A stretch of DNA of 41,319 nt from Candidatus Symbiothrix sp. (lineage in GTDB: Bacteria > Bacteroidota > Bacteroidia > Bacteroidales > Azobacteroidaceae), in assembly GCA_031272095.1 (NCBI GenBank), contig JAISUM010000011.1, positions 1-41,319 on the forward strand. Reading direction: 5' to 3'. The notes below the pieces were generated by a model. It was not told where the DNA came from. It worked only from the letters and a program-made list of their open reading frames with translations, and ran no database searches. A program made the translations under genes and the position numbers. Below, in pieces: positions 32,675 to 41,283 of the stretch (positions within the stretch are counted from its first letter, which is position 1; each line of letters opens with the position of its first letter).

Positions 32675-33367
32675 TCACGTTACGGCTAATGTCAGCACGC
32701 TGATACGAATATCGGGCGTCTCTAACAGGGCTTTGGCGCATGCCTCCAGCGTCGAACCGGTCGTTAGAACATCGTCTATCAGCATGACATGTTTGCCGAC
32801 GAATTGGGTGTTGTTGCGGATACAAAAGATGTTTTGCGTGTTTTTCCAGCGCTCGTACAAACCTTTGCGGGTCTGCGTTTCGTTGGCTTGACTGCGATAC
32901 AAATTGACCGTATCGACCGGAATCTGCGTAACGGTCGAAATGCCTTGCGCGATTACTTCCGATTGATTGAATCCGCGTTGGTGCCGTTTTTTCGGATGCA
33001 GCGGCACAGGAATCAGATAGTCGATGTCGGCAAAAAATCCCGACGACAGCCACTCTTGCGCTAAACGATTGCCTGCCCAGCGTCCCAAAGCAATATTGCC
33101 GTGATATTTGACGTCGGCAACGGTTTTTTGTCCCAGTCCGGTTTTGTTGTAGTGAAAATACGCCGCCGCCCGAATCACCGGAATTTTTCCCGCCAAACGT
33201 TCATACGCTAAATTGTCGGCTTGCCGATGAAACGAGGTTACAGGCAATTTAGGCAAACATTCCGAACAAAAAAACTGCTCATCGCCGACCAAAGCGCTTG
33301 CGCATCCCACACACAAATCGGGATAAAACAAAGCGATAAAATCGCGCCACAGTTTTTTGAGATTCAT
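32675..33367 (-). CDS. comF: ComF-family phosphoribosyltransferase-like protein
   Basis: 230 residues. The N-terminal zinc ribbon has CxxC pairs at Cys19/Cys22 and Cys34/Cys37 (LCVGCAS, FFCSECLP). The phosphoribosyltransferase domain includes DYLIPVPLHPKKRHQRGFNQ and the PRPP loop VMLIDDVLTTGSTL near residue 195. ComF helps DNA uptake or processing in transformable bacteria, and the family is also linked to DNA import more widely. Its stop is convergent with rnhB; its start is 1 bp from the stop of the acyltransferase gene, so the two are co-transcribed. Confidence 0.93.
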   Translation of the reverse strand: MNLKKLWRDFIALFYPDLCVGCASALVGDEQFFCSECLPKLPVTSFHRQADNLAYERLAGKIPVIRAAAYFHYNKTGLGQKTVADVKYHGNIALGRWAGNRLAQEWLSSGFFADIDYLIPVPLHPKKRHQRGFNQSEVIAQGISTVTQIPVDTVNLYRSQANETQTRKGLYERWKNTQNIFCIRNNTQFVGKHVMLIDDVLTTGSTLEACAKALLETPDIRISVLTLAVT

Positions 33368-33368
33368 T

Positions 33369-34199
33369 TTATTTCAAGGCATAAGTGCGGGATTTCAAAA
33401 AGTTGCCGAAGTCTTCAATATTGCGGTGTTTCCGTTGTTCTTCCACGCTAATCGGTTGCCCCAGACGCACATAAATGGTTTTGCCGCGTTTGTTGGTTAC
33501 TTCGTGCAGCAATCGCACCATTCTGACACGCCAGTCAATCAGCCCTAAAGCACGATAGAGCAGCGAATTATTGCCCGAAATATACATAGGAATGATTGGC
33601 GCTTTGGCTTTTTTGATCAGTTTCAAGACAGACGGTTGCCATTCGCGGTCTTCCGTCGGACGGAACAAATGCGGAAAAGAGACGCTGCCCGCCGGAAAAA
33701 ATCCCATCGGATGACCGGCTTTCAGATGTTCTATCGACTGTTTGACGCCTTCCAAACTGGAATGTAGGGACGCCAATTTGGTGTTTTTTTCTTTGTCGTA
33801 AGGATTGACGCAAATAAAATGTTCCGCCATCGTGTCGATATGGTTCAGTATCCAATTGACCATCAATTTGAAATCGGGGCGGTATTTGGCAATCACCGAG
33901 ATGGCAATAATGCCGTCTAAGTGTCCGTAAGGGTGATTCGAGACGGTGATAAAGGGTCCGTGCTCAAACTGTTTCAAAATGTTTTCGTTTTCCACTTTGA
34001 CCGTCAGTCCCTGTTTTTGAATCAAATCGGTAGTGAACGCCCAACCGTTAGGCTCGTGTTTGGAAGCGTCATAGACTGCATTGACTTTGTTAATTCCTGT
34101 AAAACTATTAATAAAGTTGATCAAGAAATCGCCCATACAACCTCTGAATATCGGATGTACGCTACGAATATCGTCTTTGCTAATTAGTTTTTCTCTCAT
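33369..34199 (-). CDS. Lysophospholipid acyltransferase-like protein (PlsC superfamily)
   Basis: 276 residues. The acyltransferase catalytic block is VSNHPYGHLDGI (His89 to Asp95), a NHPxGxxDG variant with one more residue than the classic HX4D. FFPAGSVSF and PIIPMYISGNNSLLYRAL match the second and third conserved blocks, where the Gly and Pro residues position the phosphate. No signal peptide; likely peripheral on the inner membrane. It probably acylates a lysophospholipid or an ornithine/amino lipid head group; the exact acceptor is uncertain. It overlaps the GtrA-like gene by 20 bp and precedes comF. Confidence 0.87.
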   Translation of the reverse strand: MREKLISKDDIRSVHPIFRGCMGDFLINFINSFTGINKVNAVYDASKHEPNGWAFTTDLIQKQGLTVKVENENILKQFEHGPFITVSNHPYGHLDGIIAISVIAKYRPDFKLMVNWILNHIDTMAEHFICVNPYDKEKNTKLASLHSSLEGVKQSIEHLKAGHPMGFFPAGSVSFPHLFRPTEDREWQPSVLKLIKKAKAPIIPMYISGNNSLLYRALGLIDWRVRMVRLLHEVTNKRGKTIYVRLGQPISVEEQRKHRNIEDFGNFLKSRTYALK

Positions 34200-34737
34200 G
34201 ATGACTTTTAAAAAATAACTGTCTTATATTTATACTTCTGTAAACAAATATACGTTGCATATTGTAGTTCCAGGCGATGCCTACGATCAGGGCTACAAAC
34301 AATTTGGCGAGGATGAAAATATCATCGCTGTGATGCAACAGTTTATTCAAAATGGCGGTATTACGCAGCCATTCGGTCAGCTGATAGGTTCCCAGCGTAT
34401 TCAGGCACAGGCTGCCTAACCAAATGATGAAAAACTTGATTGCCACATCGCGGCGACGCAGGCTGGTCGGTTTAAATGTCCAGCGATAGTTCATAATAGC
34501 GATGAAAATACCGCCGACGATTTGCCCGACGATAGTTGCTCCAACGTAGGCTTCGATATTCGACAAACCCAAATCAATCTGTTTGATACCGAAAAAATCC
34601 AGCGTTTTTTTCAAAGCAAATGCGGTCAAATTATCTACCCAAGTCGCTAATTGCGACACTACTTGAGCGCGTAAAAACATGAAAATACCTCCTTTGGCGG
34701 AGAAATTTTTGATGCGGTGTTTGATTGTAACTGCCAT
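34180..34737 (-). CDS. GtrA-like membrane protein
   Basis: 185 residues with four hydrophobic segments (about 45-62, 66-84, 99-118 and 144-162). The GtrA signature is visible in FLRAQVVSQLATWVDNLTAF and GIFIAIMNYRWTFK, near the end of the second segment. GtrA proteins are thought to flip undecaprenyl-linked sugars or act with glycosyltransferases in cell-envelope glycan assembly. The 20-bp overlap with the acyltransferase gene suggests that both work on the same lipid-linked process. No glycosyltransferase gene is adjacent. Confidence 0.85.
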   Translation of the reverse strand: MAVTIKHRIKNFSAKGGIFMFLRAQVVSQLATWVDNLTAFALKKTLDFFGIKQIDLGLSNIEAYVGATIVGQIVGGIFIAIMNYRWTFKPTSLRRRDVAIKFFIIWLGSLCLNTLGTYQLTEWLRNTAILNKLLHHSDDIFILAKLFVALIVGIAWNYNMQRIFVYRSINIRQLFFKSHHERKTN

Positions 34738-34756
34738 TTTTTGAAATAAACGGCTG

Positions 34757-34764
34757 CAAAGGTA
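34757..34764 (-). promoter_or_regulatory. -7 element before the GtrA-like gene
   Basis: TACCTTTG on the minus strand, 19 nt before the ATG. At -33 only TTC, so a weak -33. Confidence 0.55.
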
Positions 34765-34799
34765 ATAAAAAATTCCTAAAAACGGAACAGTCAGGCGGC

Positions 34800-35861
34800 T
34801 TACTTCTTGATTTTTTTGAACAGTTCTTCCATAACAGGCTGTTTATCAACTTGATATGAAACAGATAGAATATATTGAGAAATATGGTTTTTGCGTTCCG
34901 GTGTAAGCGGATGCGTACTGACGATTTCGGGCAACCGGATGCGTTCTTCTTTTTCCAAGATCGAGAAGAGTTGCGTGATGCCATAAGGGTTGATGTGGTT
35001 TTGCACCAAAGTATGGACACTTTGTTCGTCGGCTTCCTGTTCAAAGCGGCGCGAATAGGACAGCGATTGCAGGTTGTGGGCATTGTCCGCCACAATTGCC
35101 ATAATGCCGTTGACGTCGCTCATCAAGCTGGAAATCAGCAGATAACCCGCCATATTCCGACAGAGCATTTTGATCGAATGGCGCCGATGAACATGTGCGG
35201 TTTCGTGTCCTATCAAAGCTGCTAACTCACTGTAATCCTGTATTTTATGGAGGATGCCGGTGTAGATGACGATATTCCCGTCGGGCAAAGCAAAAGCATT
35301 GACGGTCGGCGCTTTGAGGACGGTGATCCGAATCTTATCTTTTCCGTCCATTGTCAGGTGGTCGGCAAACTCGTTGAGCAGAGGGGTTCTCACCGTGTCG
35401 ATTTCATTTTCCGCCAAAAAACTATTTAAAAAGACGGCACTCAACTGTCGGTCAAAACTCTCCGGCAGCAAAGTCGCTGCTTTTTCCGCCGCTATCGGCA
35501 ACGCATAAAAATATGCCATCACCAAAATCAGCAAAATACCGGCGGCGATCATCAAGTGTTTTTTGAAACCCAGATGCATCAAACGCTGATGCAGCCCGAG
35601 TCGGTCTTTTTGTCGCAGACGCAGGATAAATTCGTCGATAAATGCCTGATCGTTGATTTTCACCATTGCCATCGGCGCCGTGCGGTTGCGCAGTTCCAAA
35701 CAACCGCTGTAATGTTCCCAAGTCAGGTCTTCGAGCCGCCACTGCAAGATGCCGCCTTCCGATAACAAAAGACGGTAGTCTTCGGCGCGTTCATCCGATT
35801 CTATTTCAATCTTTTGCGATGCCGATGACAAGCCGTCGAAATAATGTGCGTATGCTTTCAA
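34800..35861 (-). CDS. M48-family membrane metallopeptidase
   Basis: 353 residues. The start is a TTG at 35861, 6 nt after the stop of the DUF898 gene; no in-frame ATG gives a better N-terminus. Residues 1-60 form a small N-terminal beta domain (AHYFDGLSSASQKIEIES). One membrane helix follows at about 103-124. The zinc site is His219-Glu220-Thr-Ala-His223 in AALIGHETAHVHRRHS, with the third ligand Glu in RRFEQEADEQS. VNAFALPDGNIVIYTGIL is the usual substrate-side strand. Peptidases of this family (BepA/HtpX/LoiP relatives) degrade or refold envelope proteins. It is paired with a DUF898 gene. Confidence 0.92.
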   Translation of the reverse strand: MKAYAHYFDGLSSASQKIEIESDERAEDYRLLLSEGGILQWRLEDLTWEHYSGCLELRNRTAPMAMVKINDQAFIDEFILRLRQKDRLGLHQRLMHLGFKKHLMIAAGILLILVMAYFYALPIAAEKAATLLPESFDRQLSAVFLNSFLAENEIDTVRTPLLNEFADHLTMDGKDKIRITVLKAPTVNAFALPDGNIVIYTGILHKIQDYSELAALIGHETAHVHRRHSIKMLCRNMAGYLLISSLMSDVNGIMAIVADNAHNLQSLSYSRRFEQEADEQSVHTLVQNHINPYGITQLFSILEKEERIRLPEIVSTHPLTPERKNHISQYILSVSYQVDKQPVMEELFKKIKK

Positions 35862-35867
35862 AATCTA

Positions 35868-36836
35868 TCAGGTCAAGTCAATATCGAAGAAATCTATCGC
35901 ATCTTCGCCGAAAGCGTTGTGATATTCGTCTTCGGTTTGTTGAACGGCGTTCAAGTCAATGTCGCCCTCCAATTTGATGTTGTCGATGATAAACTGTTGG
36001 GTGCGCATGTCAGCCCAAGCAGCGCCAAGTCCCAGCGTAAATACAACTAAGAAGAAATTGCCAACCAAGAGTTTGAAAAATCCGCCTGCGGTAGCCGTCG
36101 ATCGGAGTTCAATCCGACGGTCGTCTTTGGTGAAAAAGGTATTGTCCACATAGTAGGCAAACAATTTTTTCTGGTACCAAAACGAATAAATGCCCAGCGT
36201 AACGAGTGTCAGCAGCCCGCCTACCAAATTCAGCACAAAGAAATCCATGCCATTCGCTTCATAATGGCATTTGACGTCGCCATAGCGCACGTTGCCACAA
36301 ATGTATTTGCGCAAATTGATTTCGAACCACGCGCCGTAGATGCCGAGTGTGATGATTGTCAGAAAGATGCCGGGCAAAAATTTGCCGAACAGTTCTTTTT
36401 TACTGCCGCGATAACCGAAACGCACCCCCCGCAACGAAGTCCGCGACATACGATAACGCATCGAGCCGTGAATCGCCAACGGGATAAACAAAAACAGCAG
36501 CAGATACATCAACAGCGCGCCTATCAAAGCGTAGGGTCCTGCCAAAGAAAAACTGAAGAGGAGCAGATAAAAAACCACCAAAAACACGATGACTTTCAGA
36601 AACCCGATAAACATTTCCTGACCGGTGCCGGAAAAATGAAAGCGGTCGTCGTTCAATGCCGTCGATCCGAAGACATATTTCAGCGTTTTTGCCCGCGCCC
36701 AAGGATAATAAATGCCCAGCGTGATCAACGTGAGTAACCAATTGACAATCATGATACCGAAAAATTCAGACCCTTTTCCAAAAAATTGCAGCTTGTATTG
36801 CGGCTGCGTGTCATTTTCTAACAGTTCCATATTCAT
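35868..36836 (-). CDS. DUF898 (YjgN-like) membrane protein
   Basis: 322 residues from the ATG at 36836; an upstream reading to 36953 crosses the promoter and is rejected. An internal triplication is visible: each unit has a beta hairpin and an aromatic-rich helix ending LxxxTLGIYxxW (LTLITLGIYYPWARAKTLKY, LTIITLGIYGAWFEINLRKY, LTLVTLGIYSFWYQKKLFAY), and a fourth, partial unit VVFTLGLGAAWADMR. This is the YjgN/DUF898 pattern. No biochemical function is known to me. The M48 peptidase gene begins 6 nt after its stop, a pairing I recall in several phyla, so the two probably act together in the envelope. Confidence 0.9.
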   Translation of the reverse strand: MNMELLENDTQPQYKLQFFGKGSEFFGIMIVNWLLTLITLGIYYPWARAKTLKYVFGSTALNDDRFHFSGTGQEMFIGFLKVIVFLVVFYLLLFSFSLAGPYALIGALLMYLLLFLFIPLAIHGSMRYRMSRTSLRGVRFGYRGSKKELFGKFLPGIFLTIITLGIYGAWFEINLRKYICGNVRYGDVKCHYEANGMDFFVLNLVGGLLTLVTLGIYSFWYQKKLFAYYVDNTFFTKDDRRIELRSTATAGGFFKLLVGNFFLVVFTLGLGAAWADMRTQQFIIDNIKLEGDIDLNAVQQTEDEYHNAFGEDAIDFFDIDLT

Positions 36837-36875
36837 TCTATAAAGATTGATATTAATATTTTTGTAATTTGAGTG

Positions 36876-36883
36876 CAAATATA
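36876..36883 (-). promoter_or_regulatory. -7 element before the DUF898-M48 genes
   Basis: TATATTTG on the minus strand, 39 nt before the ATG. No TTTG at the right distance. Confidence 0.5.
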
Positions 36884-36893
36884 GAAATATTTT

Positions 36894-36924
36894 TTTGATT
36901 ATTCGTAATTCTTTGTTACCTTTG
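36894..36924 (+). promoter_or_regulatory. Promoter of the POT transporter gene
   Basis: TTTG (36894-36897), 19 nt, TACCTTTG (36917-36924), 21 nt before the ATG. Full match to the Bacteroidota pattern and back-to-back with the divergent DUF898 promoter. Confidence 0.75.
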
Positions 36925-36945
36925 CGAACAAAATAAAAAAAAGTT

Positions 36946-38607
36946 ATGTTCAAAAATCATCCTAAAGGGCTGTATGCCTTAGCGTTAGCTAATACCGGCG
37001 AAAGATTCGGTTATTATACCATGCTCGCCATTTTTGTGTTGTTTCTTCAGGCAAAATTCGGTTTGTCAAGTGCTGCCACCGGACAAATTTTCGGCGTTTT
37101 TCTTGCTGCAGTGTATTTTTTACCGGTCGTTGGCGGTTTTGTCGCCGACAAGTGGCTGGGTTATGGAAAAACCATCACTATCGGTATCGTCGTGATGTTT
37201 TTGGGATACATTCTGATGGCAATTCCGGGTATGGGAATGCCGGTGCTGATTGCCGCACTGTTTATTATTGCGCTCGGCACAGGCTTGTTCAAGGGCAATT
37301 TGCAGGTTTTGGTCGGAAATCTTTACGACGACCCGCAATATAAAGAACGTCGCGATCCGGGTTTCTCGCTGTTTTATATGGCGATCAATATCGGCGCAAT
37401 GTTTGCTCCGAGAGCGGCAAAAGAAGTCGTCAATTATTTTATGGGCAAAGCAGGATTGCATTATGTGGCTGATATTCCGGCTTTGGCGCATCAATATTTG
37501 AACAACACCATCACTGCCGAAGGAACAAGTAAATTAACCGATTTGATGACACTTCAGGGCGCAAGTTTTACCGATCCGGCTTCGTTCAGCCATTTATACA
37601 TCGACAAATTATCGGAAGCCTATAATTATGGATTTGGTGTGGCGTGCATCTCACTGATTGTTTCAATGGCAATTTATCTTTCCACGAAAAAACTGTATGC
37701 ACATGCCGATTTCAATGCAAAACAAAAAACGGCTGCCGGCGTCAGCGAAGAAGTCTTGACCACCAAACAGACCAAAGAACGTGTAGTCGCTCTCGGACTT
37801 GTTTTCGCAGTAGTCATTTTCTTCTGGATGTCATTCCATCAAAACGGTTTGACAATGACCTATTTTGCCCGCGACTATACGCAAAGCCTTGTGCAGGGCT
37901 GGACAAGAATCGGTTGCGACGTGATCAATTTAGCGCTGATCTGCGTTGGAATTTACGCATTATTCGGCGTTTTTCAGTCAAAAACGGCAAGCGGAAAAAG
38001 CATTTCGGGATTAATTGTAGCGGCAGTTGCAGGCTTAATTGCTTGGAACTACAGCACAATGAGCGCGACTATCGAACTGCAACCTTCGGATTTCCAACAA
38101 TACAATCCGTTCTTTGTGGTTGCACTGACGCCTTTCTCCATCGCTATTTTCGCGTGGTTGGCAAAAATCAAGAAAGAACCCTCTACTCCGCGTAAAATCG
38201 GCTACGGTATGTTGGTCGCCGCTGCCGGATTTGCAATTTTGGCGGTAGCCTCCTTTGGCTTGAAATCTCCTGCCGAATTGAAAACCGTCGGAGGTGTGAG
38301 CGATATTCTTCTTGATCCCAACTGGTTGATTGGCACTTATTTAACACTGACCTTTGCCGAATTGTTGTTAAGCCCGATGGGCATTTCGTTTGTAACGAAA
38401 GTCGCTCCTCCAAAATACAAGGGACTGATGATGGGCGGCTGGTTTGCCGCAACTGCCATCGGTAATTACCTGACATCGGTTATCTCCGCGATTTGGGAAA
38501 GTTCGATACCCCTGTGGGCAGTTTGGAGCGTGTTGATTGTCTGCTGTCTTTTGTCGGCAATCTTCCTGTTCTCCGTAATGAAACGTTTGGAAAATGCAAC
38601 AAAATAA
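36946..38607 (+). CDS. POT/PTR2-family proton-coupled peptide transporter
   Basis: 553 residues, about 14 membrane helices. The start MFKNHPKGLYALALANTGER and the ensuing FGYYTMLAIFVLFLQ place it in the POT family; the conserved ER pair is present, but the first Glu of the ExxERFxYY proton-coupling motif is Asn here. PTR2 motifs are GFVADKWLGYGKTITIG, GTGLFKGNLQVLVG and FYMAINIGAMFAP. A loop of about 45 residues between helices 5 and 6 (TITAEGTSKLTDLMTLQGAS) is larger than in E. coli DtpA. It imports di- or tripeptides with protons across the inner membrane. Divergently transcribed from the DUF898 gene. Confidence 0.92.
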   Translation: MFKNHPKGLYALALANTGERFGYYTMLAIFVLFLQAKFGLSSAATGQIFGVFLAAVYFLPVVGGFVADKWLGYGKTITIGIVVMFLGYILMAIPGMGMPVLIAALFIIALGTGLFKGNLQVLVGNLYDDPQYKERRDPGFSLFYMAINIGAMFAPRAAKEVVNYFMGKAGLHYVADIPALAHQYLNNTITAEGTSKLTDLMTLQGASFTDPASFSHLYIDKLSEAYNYGFGVACISLIVSMAIYLSTKKLYAHADFNAKQKTAAGVSEEVLTTKQTKERVVALGLVFAVVIFFWMSFHQNGLTMTYFARDYTQSLVQGWTRIGCDVINLALICVGIYALFGVFQSKTASGKSISGLIVAAVAGLIAWNYSTMSATIELQPSDFQQYNPFFVVALTPFSIAIFAWLAKIKKEPSTPRKIGYGMLVAAAGFAILAVASFGLKSPAELKTVGGVSDILLDPNWLIGTYLTLTFAELLLSPMGISFVTKVAPPKYKGLMMGGWFAATAIGNYLTSVISAIWESSIPLWAVWSVLIVCCLLSAIFLFSVMKRLENATK

Positions 38608-38633
38608 TATTTATTTCTAAAATAATTTTTAAT

Positions 38634-39440
38634 ATGAGAAAAAGTAAAATGGCGATGTTTGCTGCGGCAAACATGGCGGGCGTTCTGTTGATAATGTTTT
38701 CGTGTCGCCCGCAAGAGAGTATTAACAATTTGCGTTTCAAGACTTTAGATACGACTTTCTATGTCTTGGCAGATACGCAAGCTATCGGCAGTATTCACAT
38801 CAATTTTGTGTATCCCGACTCTGCCGATGCTACACAACTTCAAGCTTTGCAAGCGCTTTTCAGTGCAGTGATCTCCGACGACAGCGCCCACATCGGATGG
38901 ACGCCCGAAGCCGTTCTGCAACAACAAGTGGCAGATTGGAGCCAAGTATTTCGCGAAAATGCGAGCTATGATCCTCCGACATCGCAGGTGCAATATTATA
39001 CCTGTTTGCACGACACGATTGTCTATAACAATCAAGGGCTGTTGTCTTTGCTCGTAATTTCGGAAGGCGATTCGGGAGGCGCTCACGGCTGGATGGATAT
39101 TCACGGCTATGCGATTGACGCCCACACGGTTCAATTCATTAAAGAAGCTGATTTCGCAGGCGACAACTATCGCGACAGCGTGTCTGTTTTGATCTTGCAG
39201 CAAATGATGAAAGACAATGGGGTAACGACGCCCGAAGCATTGGCAAATCAGGGTTACGAAATCGAATCCATCGCACCCAACGATAATTTTGTACTCGGCA
39301 AAGATGGCTTGACCTATTATTTCAATGAATATGAAATTGGTCCCTATTGCCTTGGTGCGTCCGAAGTTACGATCTCTTATAAAGATCTGGCGCCCTATAT
39401 TTTGGAAGATTCACCGATCTCAAAACTTGTTAATCGTTGA
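38634..39440 (+). CDS. DUF3298-domain lipoprotein
   Basis: 268 residues from the ATG at 38634; an upstream reading to 38493 overlaps the transporter gene in another frame and is rejected. The N-terminus (MRKSKMAMFAAANMAGVLLI) ends in a lipobox-like MFSC. The DUF4163/DUF3298-type body follows: TFYVLADTQAIGSIHINFVY, GDSGGAHGWMDIHGYAIDAH, and near the end FVLGKDGLTYYFNEYEIGPY and ASEVTISYKDLAPYI. This fold occurs in RsiV anti-sigma factors, which bind lysozyme, and in many envelope proteins. Probably a periplasmic or surface lipoprotein; ligand unknown. 26 bp after the transporter stop and 3 bp before rsmG. Confidence 0.85.
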   Translation: MRKSKMAMFAAANMAGVLLIMFSCRPQESINNLRFKTLDTTFYVLADTQAIGSIHINFVYPDSADATQLQALQALFSAVISDDSAHIGWTPEAVLQQQVADWSQVFRENASYDPPTSQVQYYTCLHDTIVYNNQGLLSLLVISEGDSGGAHGWMDIHGYAIDAHTVQFIKEADFAGDNYRDSVSVLILQQMMKDNGVTTPEALANQGYEIESIAPNDNFVLGKDGLTYYFNEYEIGPYCLGASEVTISYKDLAPYILEDSPISKLVNR

Positions 39441-39443
39441 ATT

Positions 39444-40064
39444 TTGGAACAAATACGGAATTATTTTCAACTCAATACAACGCAGCAGAGCCAATTTGCT
39501 GCGTTGTATGATTTGTATGCCGATTGGAACAATAAAATCAATTTGATTTCGCGCAAAGACGTCGAAAATCTCTACGAAAAGCATGTGCTTCATTCTTTGG
39601 GCATCGCGCAGGTCTTGCGTTTCAGCCCGCAATCGACGGTGTTGGATGTGGGGACAGGCGGCGGATTTCCGGGCATTCCGTTGGCAATTCTGTTTCCCGA
39701 CGTACATTTTTCACTGATAGACAGCATCGGGAAAAAAATCCGCGTGGCAGCCGACATTGCGCAACAACTCGGCTTGTGCAATGTCGATTGTGTGCAGACG
39801 CGGGCAGAAGACGAGCGGCGACAATTCGATTTTGTGGTCAGTCGCGCCGTGATGCCTTTGTCCGATCTGGTGAAAGTTGCGCGAAAAAATATCTCGAAGA
39901 CGCAACGCAATGCACTGCCCAACGGCTTTCTGTGTCTGAAAGGCGGCGATTTGCAAGCCGAACTTCAACCTTTCAAAAATAAGGCAGTCGAATATCCCTT
40001 ATCCGATTATTTCACAGAGGAGTTTTTTCAGACAAAAAAAGTCATTTATCTTCCACAGACTTGA
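39444..40064 (+). CDS. rsmG: 16S rRNA (guanine-N7) methyltransferase RsmG
   Basis: 206 residues from a TTG at 39444, 3 nt after the stop of the DUF3298 gene; the start MEQIRNYFQLN is right for the family and no ATG fits. The SAM-binding loop is VLDVGTGGGFPGIPLAILFP (66-85), followed by FSLIDSIGKKIRVAADIA and the catalytic-region FDFVVSRAVMPL. It methylates a guanine of the 16S rRNA decoding-centre region. Its last 23 bp overlap the end of the opposite-strand endonuclease-family gene. Confidence 0.94.
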   Translation: MEQIRNYFQLNTTQQSQFAALYDLYADWNNKINLISRKDVENLYEKHVLHSLGIAQVLRFSPQSTVLDVGTGGGFPGIPLAILFPDVHFSLIDSIGKKIRVAADIAQQLGLCNVDCVQTRAEDERRQFDFVVSRAVMPLSDLVKVARKNISKTQRNALPNGFLCLKGGDLQAELQPFKNKAVEYPLSDYFTEEFFQTKKVIYLPQT

Positions 40065-41097
40065 CCAAATAGACGATCGCCGGAAAGTGGTCGCTGAATC
40101 CGTTCAGGAAAATATCGCCGCTGAAAGTACGCAAGGGATGTCCTTTGTAGGCGCCTTCCCGCGCAATCAGAAAATCGCGATTGAAGATTTCGGCTTTCCA
40201 GAATTTGAAATGTTCCGCGTCGGAAGTCAGCAAATTGCCCGAAATGATGATCTGATCAAACAAATTCCATTTGCCCTGATAGCCCAGCGAGCCTACACCT
40301 TTGGCAAAAATTTCAGCCATCGGATTGAAAAGGTCATCGCTATTGACTTGTTTGCGCTTCGCTTTGGCGCCCAATTCTTTGCTGACGCTGATGTCCTTAG
40401 GATCATCGTTTAAGTCGCCCATAATGACAATTTTGGCATTGGCGTCTTGTTGGCGCAAGGAATCGGCGATGGCTTTATTGAGTCGCGCAACAGCACAACG
40501 CAGGGGACGGCTTTCCCGCTCTCCCCGACTGCGCGAGGGCCAGTGATTGACGAGGATATGAAATTTTTCGCCACCCATCCTGCCGGTTACCAACAGCGGA
40601 TCGCGCGTCTTGAAATTCGGTTCTTCGGGGATGACCAAGCGAAACGATTGTGATGATTCTACTTGAAACAGCGCCGGATTGTAGAGCAAAGCCACATCAA
40701 CGCCCCGCAAATCGGGCGAATCGTAATGCACAATTTGCAGTTTTTGTTGCGCCAAAGGCTCCGTTTTGATCAAATCTTCCAGCACTTGACGGTTTTCAAT
40801 TTCCGAAACGCCGATGACAGCCGGTCCTAACGGGCAGCTTTCCTTGCCCAATTTGCTCATTGCGTAAGCCATATTTCCCAATTTGCGGAAATACTTGTCA
40901 CCATTCCACTTTTTGGCTCCCTGCGGCGAAAATTCCAAATCATAACTGCCATTGGCATTGATGGTATCAAACAGATTTTCCAAATTGTAAAACGCTATGG
41001 CATAAGGGACTACCACTTTTTTCTGCGCGACATTTTGCCCAATCAGTGCGTTAAAACACAGCAGGCAAGCAACAAATAGACTGTAATATTTCATCAT
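40042..41097 (-). CDS. Secreted endonuclease/exonuclease/phosphatase-family protein
   Basis: 351 residues. Signal peptide MMKYYSLFVACLLCFNALIG. The EEP fold has all usual blocks: AFYNLENLFDT (33-43), VIGVSEIENRQVLEDL with the metal-binding Glu, ILVNHWPSRSRGERESRPLR, VIMGDLNDDP with the Asp-x-Asn pair, and a C-terminal FSDHFPAIVYL with the catalytic Asp-His. GAYKGHPLRTFSGDIFLNGF precedes the last block. It may hydrolyse nucleic acid, or the phosphates of nucleotides or inositides, outside the cytoplasm; the substrate is undetermined. Bacteroidota carry several such proteins. Its own promoter carries a dispersed repeat. Confidence 0.9.
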   Translation of the reverse strand: MMKYYSLFVACLLCFNALIGQNVAQKKVVVPYAIAFYNLENLFDTINANGSYDLEFSPQGAKKWNGDKYFRKLGNMAYAMSKLGKESCPLGPAVIGVSEIENRQVLEDLIKTEPLAQQKLQIVHYDSPDLRGVDVALLYNPALFQVESSQSFRLVIPEEPNFKTRDPLLVTGRMGGEKFHILVNHWPSRSRGERESRPLRCAVARLNKAIADSLRQQDANAKIVIMGDLNDDPKDISVSKELGAKAKRKQVNSDDLFNPMAEIFAKGVGSLGYQGKWNLFDQIIISGNLLTSDAEHFKFWKAEIFNRDFLIAREGAYKGHPLRTFSGDIFLNGFSDHFPAIVYLVKSVEDK

Positions 41098-41115
41098 AAC
41101 TTTGTATTTAGATTA

Positions 41116-41143
41116 CAAAGATACAACATTTTTTTGTCCGAAC
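41116..41143 (-). promoter_or_regulatory. Promoter of the endonuclease-family gene, repeat-embedded
   Basis: TATCTTTG (41123-41116) on the minus strand, 18 nt before the ATG, preceded by GTTCGGACA and A-run. This is the metH arrangement: TATCTTTG, then 16 nt back to GTTC in both. Confidence 0.6.
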
Positions 41144-41165
41144 AGTGATTTTCGTATGATTTTTT
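41135..41165 (+). repeat. Dispersed repeat, TGTCTGAAC family, copy c
   Basis: TGTCCGAACAGTGATTTTC, then GTATGATTTTTT. It overlaps the upstream part of the promoter. Confidence 0.65.
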
Positions 41166-41188
41166 AGAAAAAAACTTTCCAAGTCTTC

Positions 41189-41245
41189 TGTCTGAACCTT
41201 GATTGTCTGAACCTTGATTTTCATAAGATTAATATGATTGCCTTG
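41189..41245 (+). repeat. Dispersed repeat, TGTCTGAAC family, copy d with partial tandem duplication
   Basis: TGTCTGAACCTTGAT occurs twice in tandem (41189-41203 and 41204-41218); the second continues TTTCATAAGATTAATATGAT up to TTGCCTTGATTT. Copy a agrees closely. Confidence 0.75.
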
Positions 41246-41253
41246 ATTTTTAC

Positions 41254-41283
41254 ACCCTTATTTATTAAGGTTCCCTTAGTAGC
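41254..41283 (+). repeat. ACCCTTATTT-N9-CCCTTAGTAGC element, shared with 28979-29008
   Basis: The two conserved blocks and the 9-nt gap between them recur exactly at 28979-29008 inside the MITE-like element. At the window end it follows TGTCTGAAC copy d and is followed by CCCTTATTCC, so another repeat-built element may continue past the right edge. Confidence 0.7.

Noticed and set aside
36837-36953. Longer N-terminus of the DUF898 protein
   Set aside because: It crosses the -7 promoter element at 36876-36883 and has no family similarity.
38493-38633. Longer N-terminus of the DUF3298 lipoprotein
   Set aside because: It reads the transporter gene in another frame; the ATG at 38634 starts directly with a lipoprotein signal.
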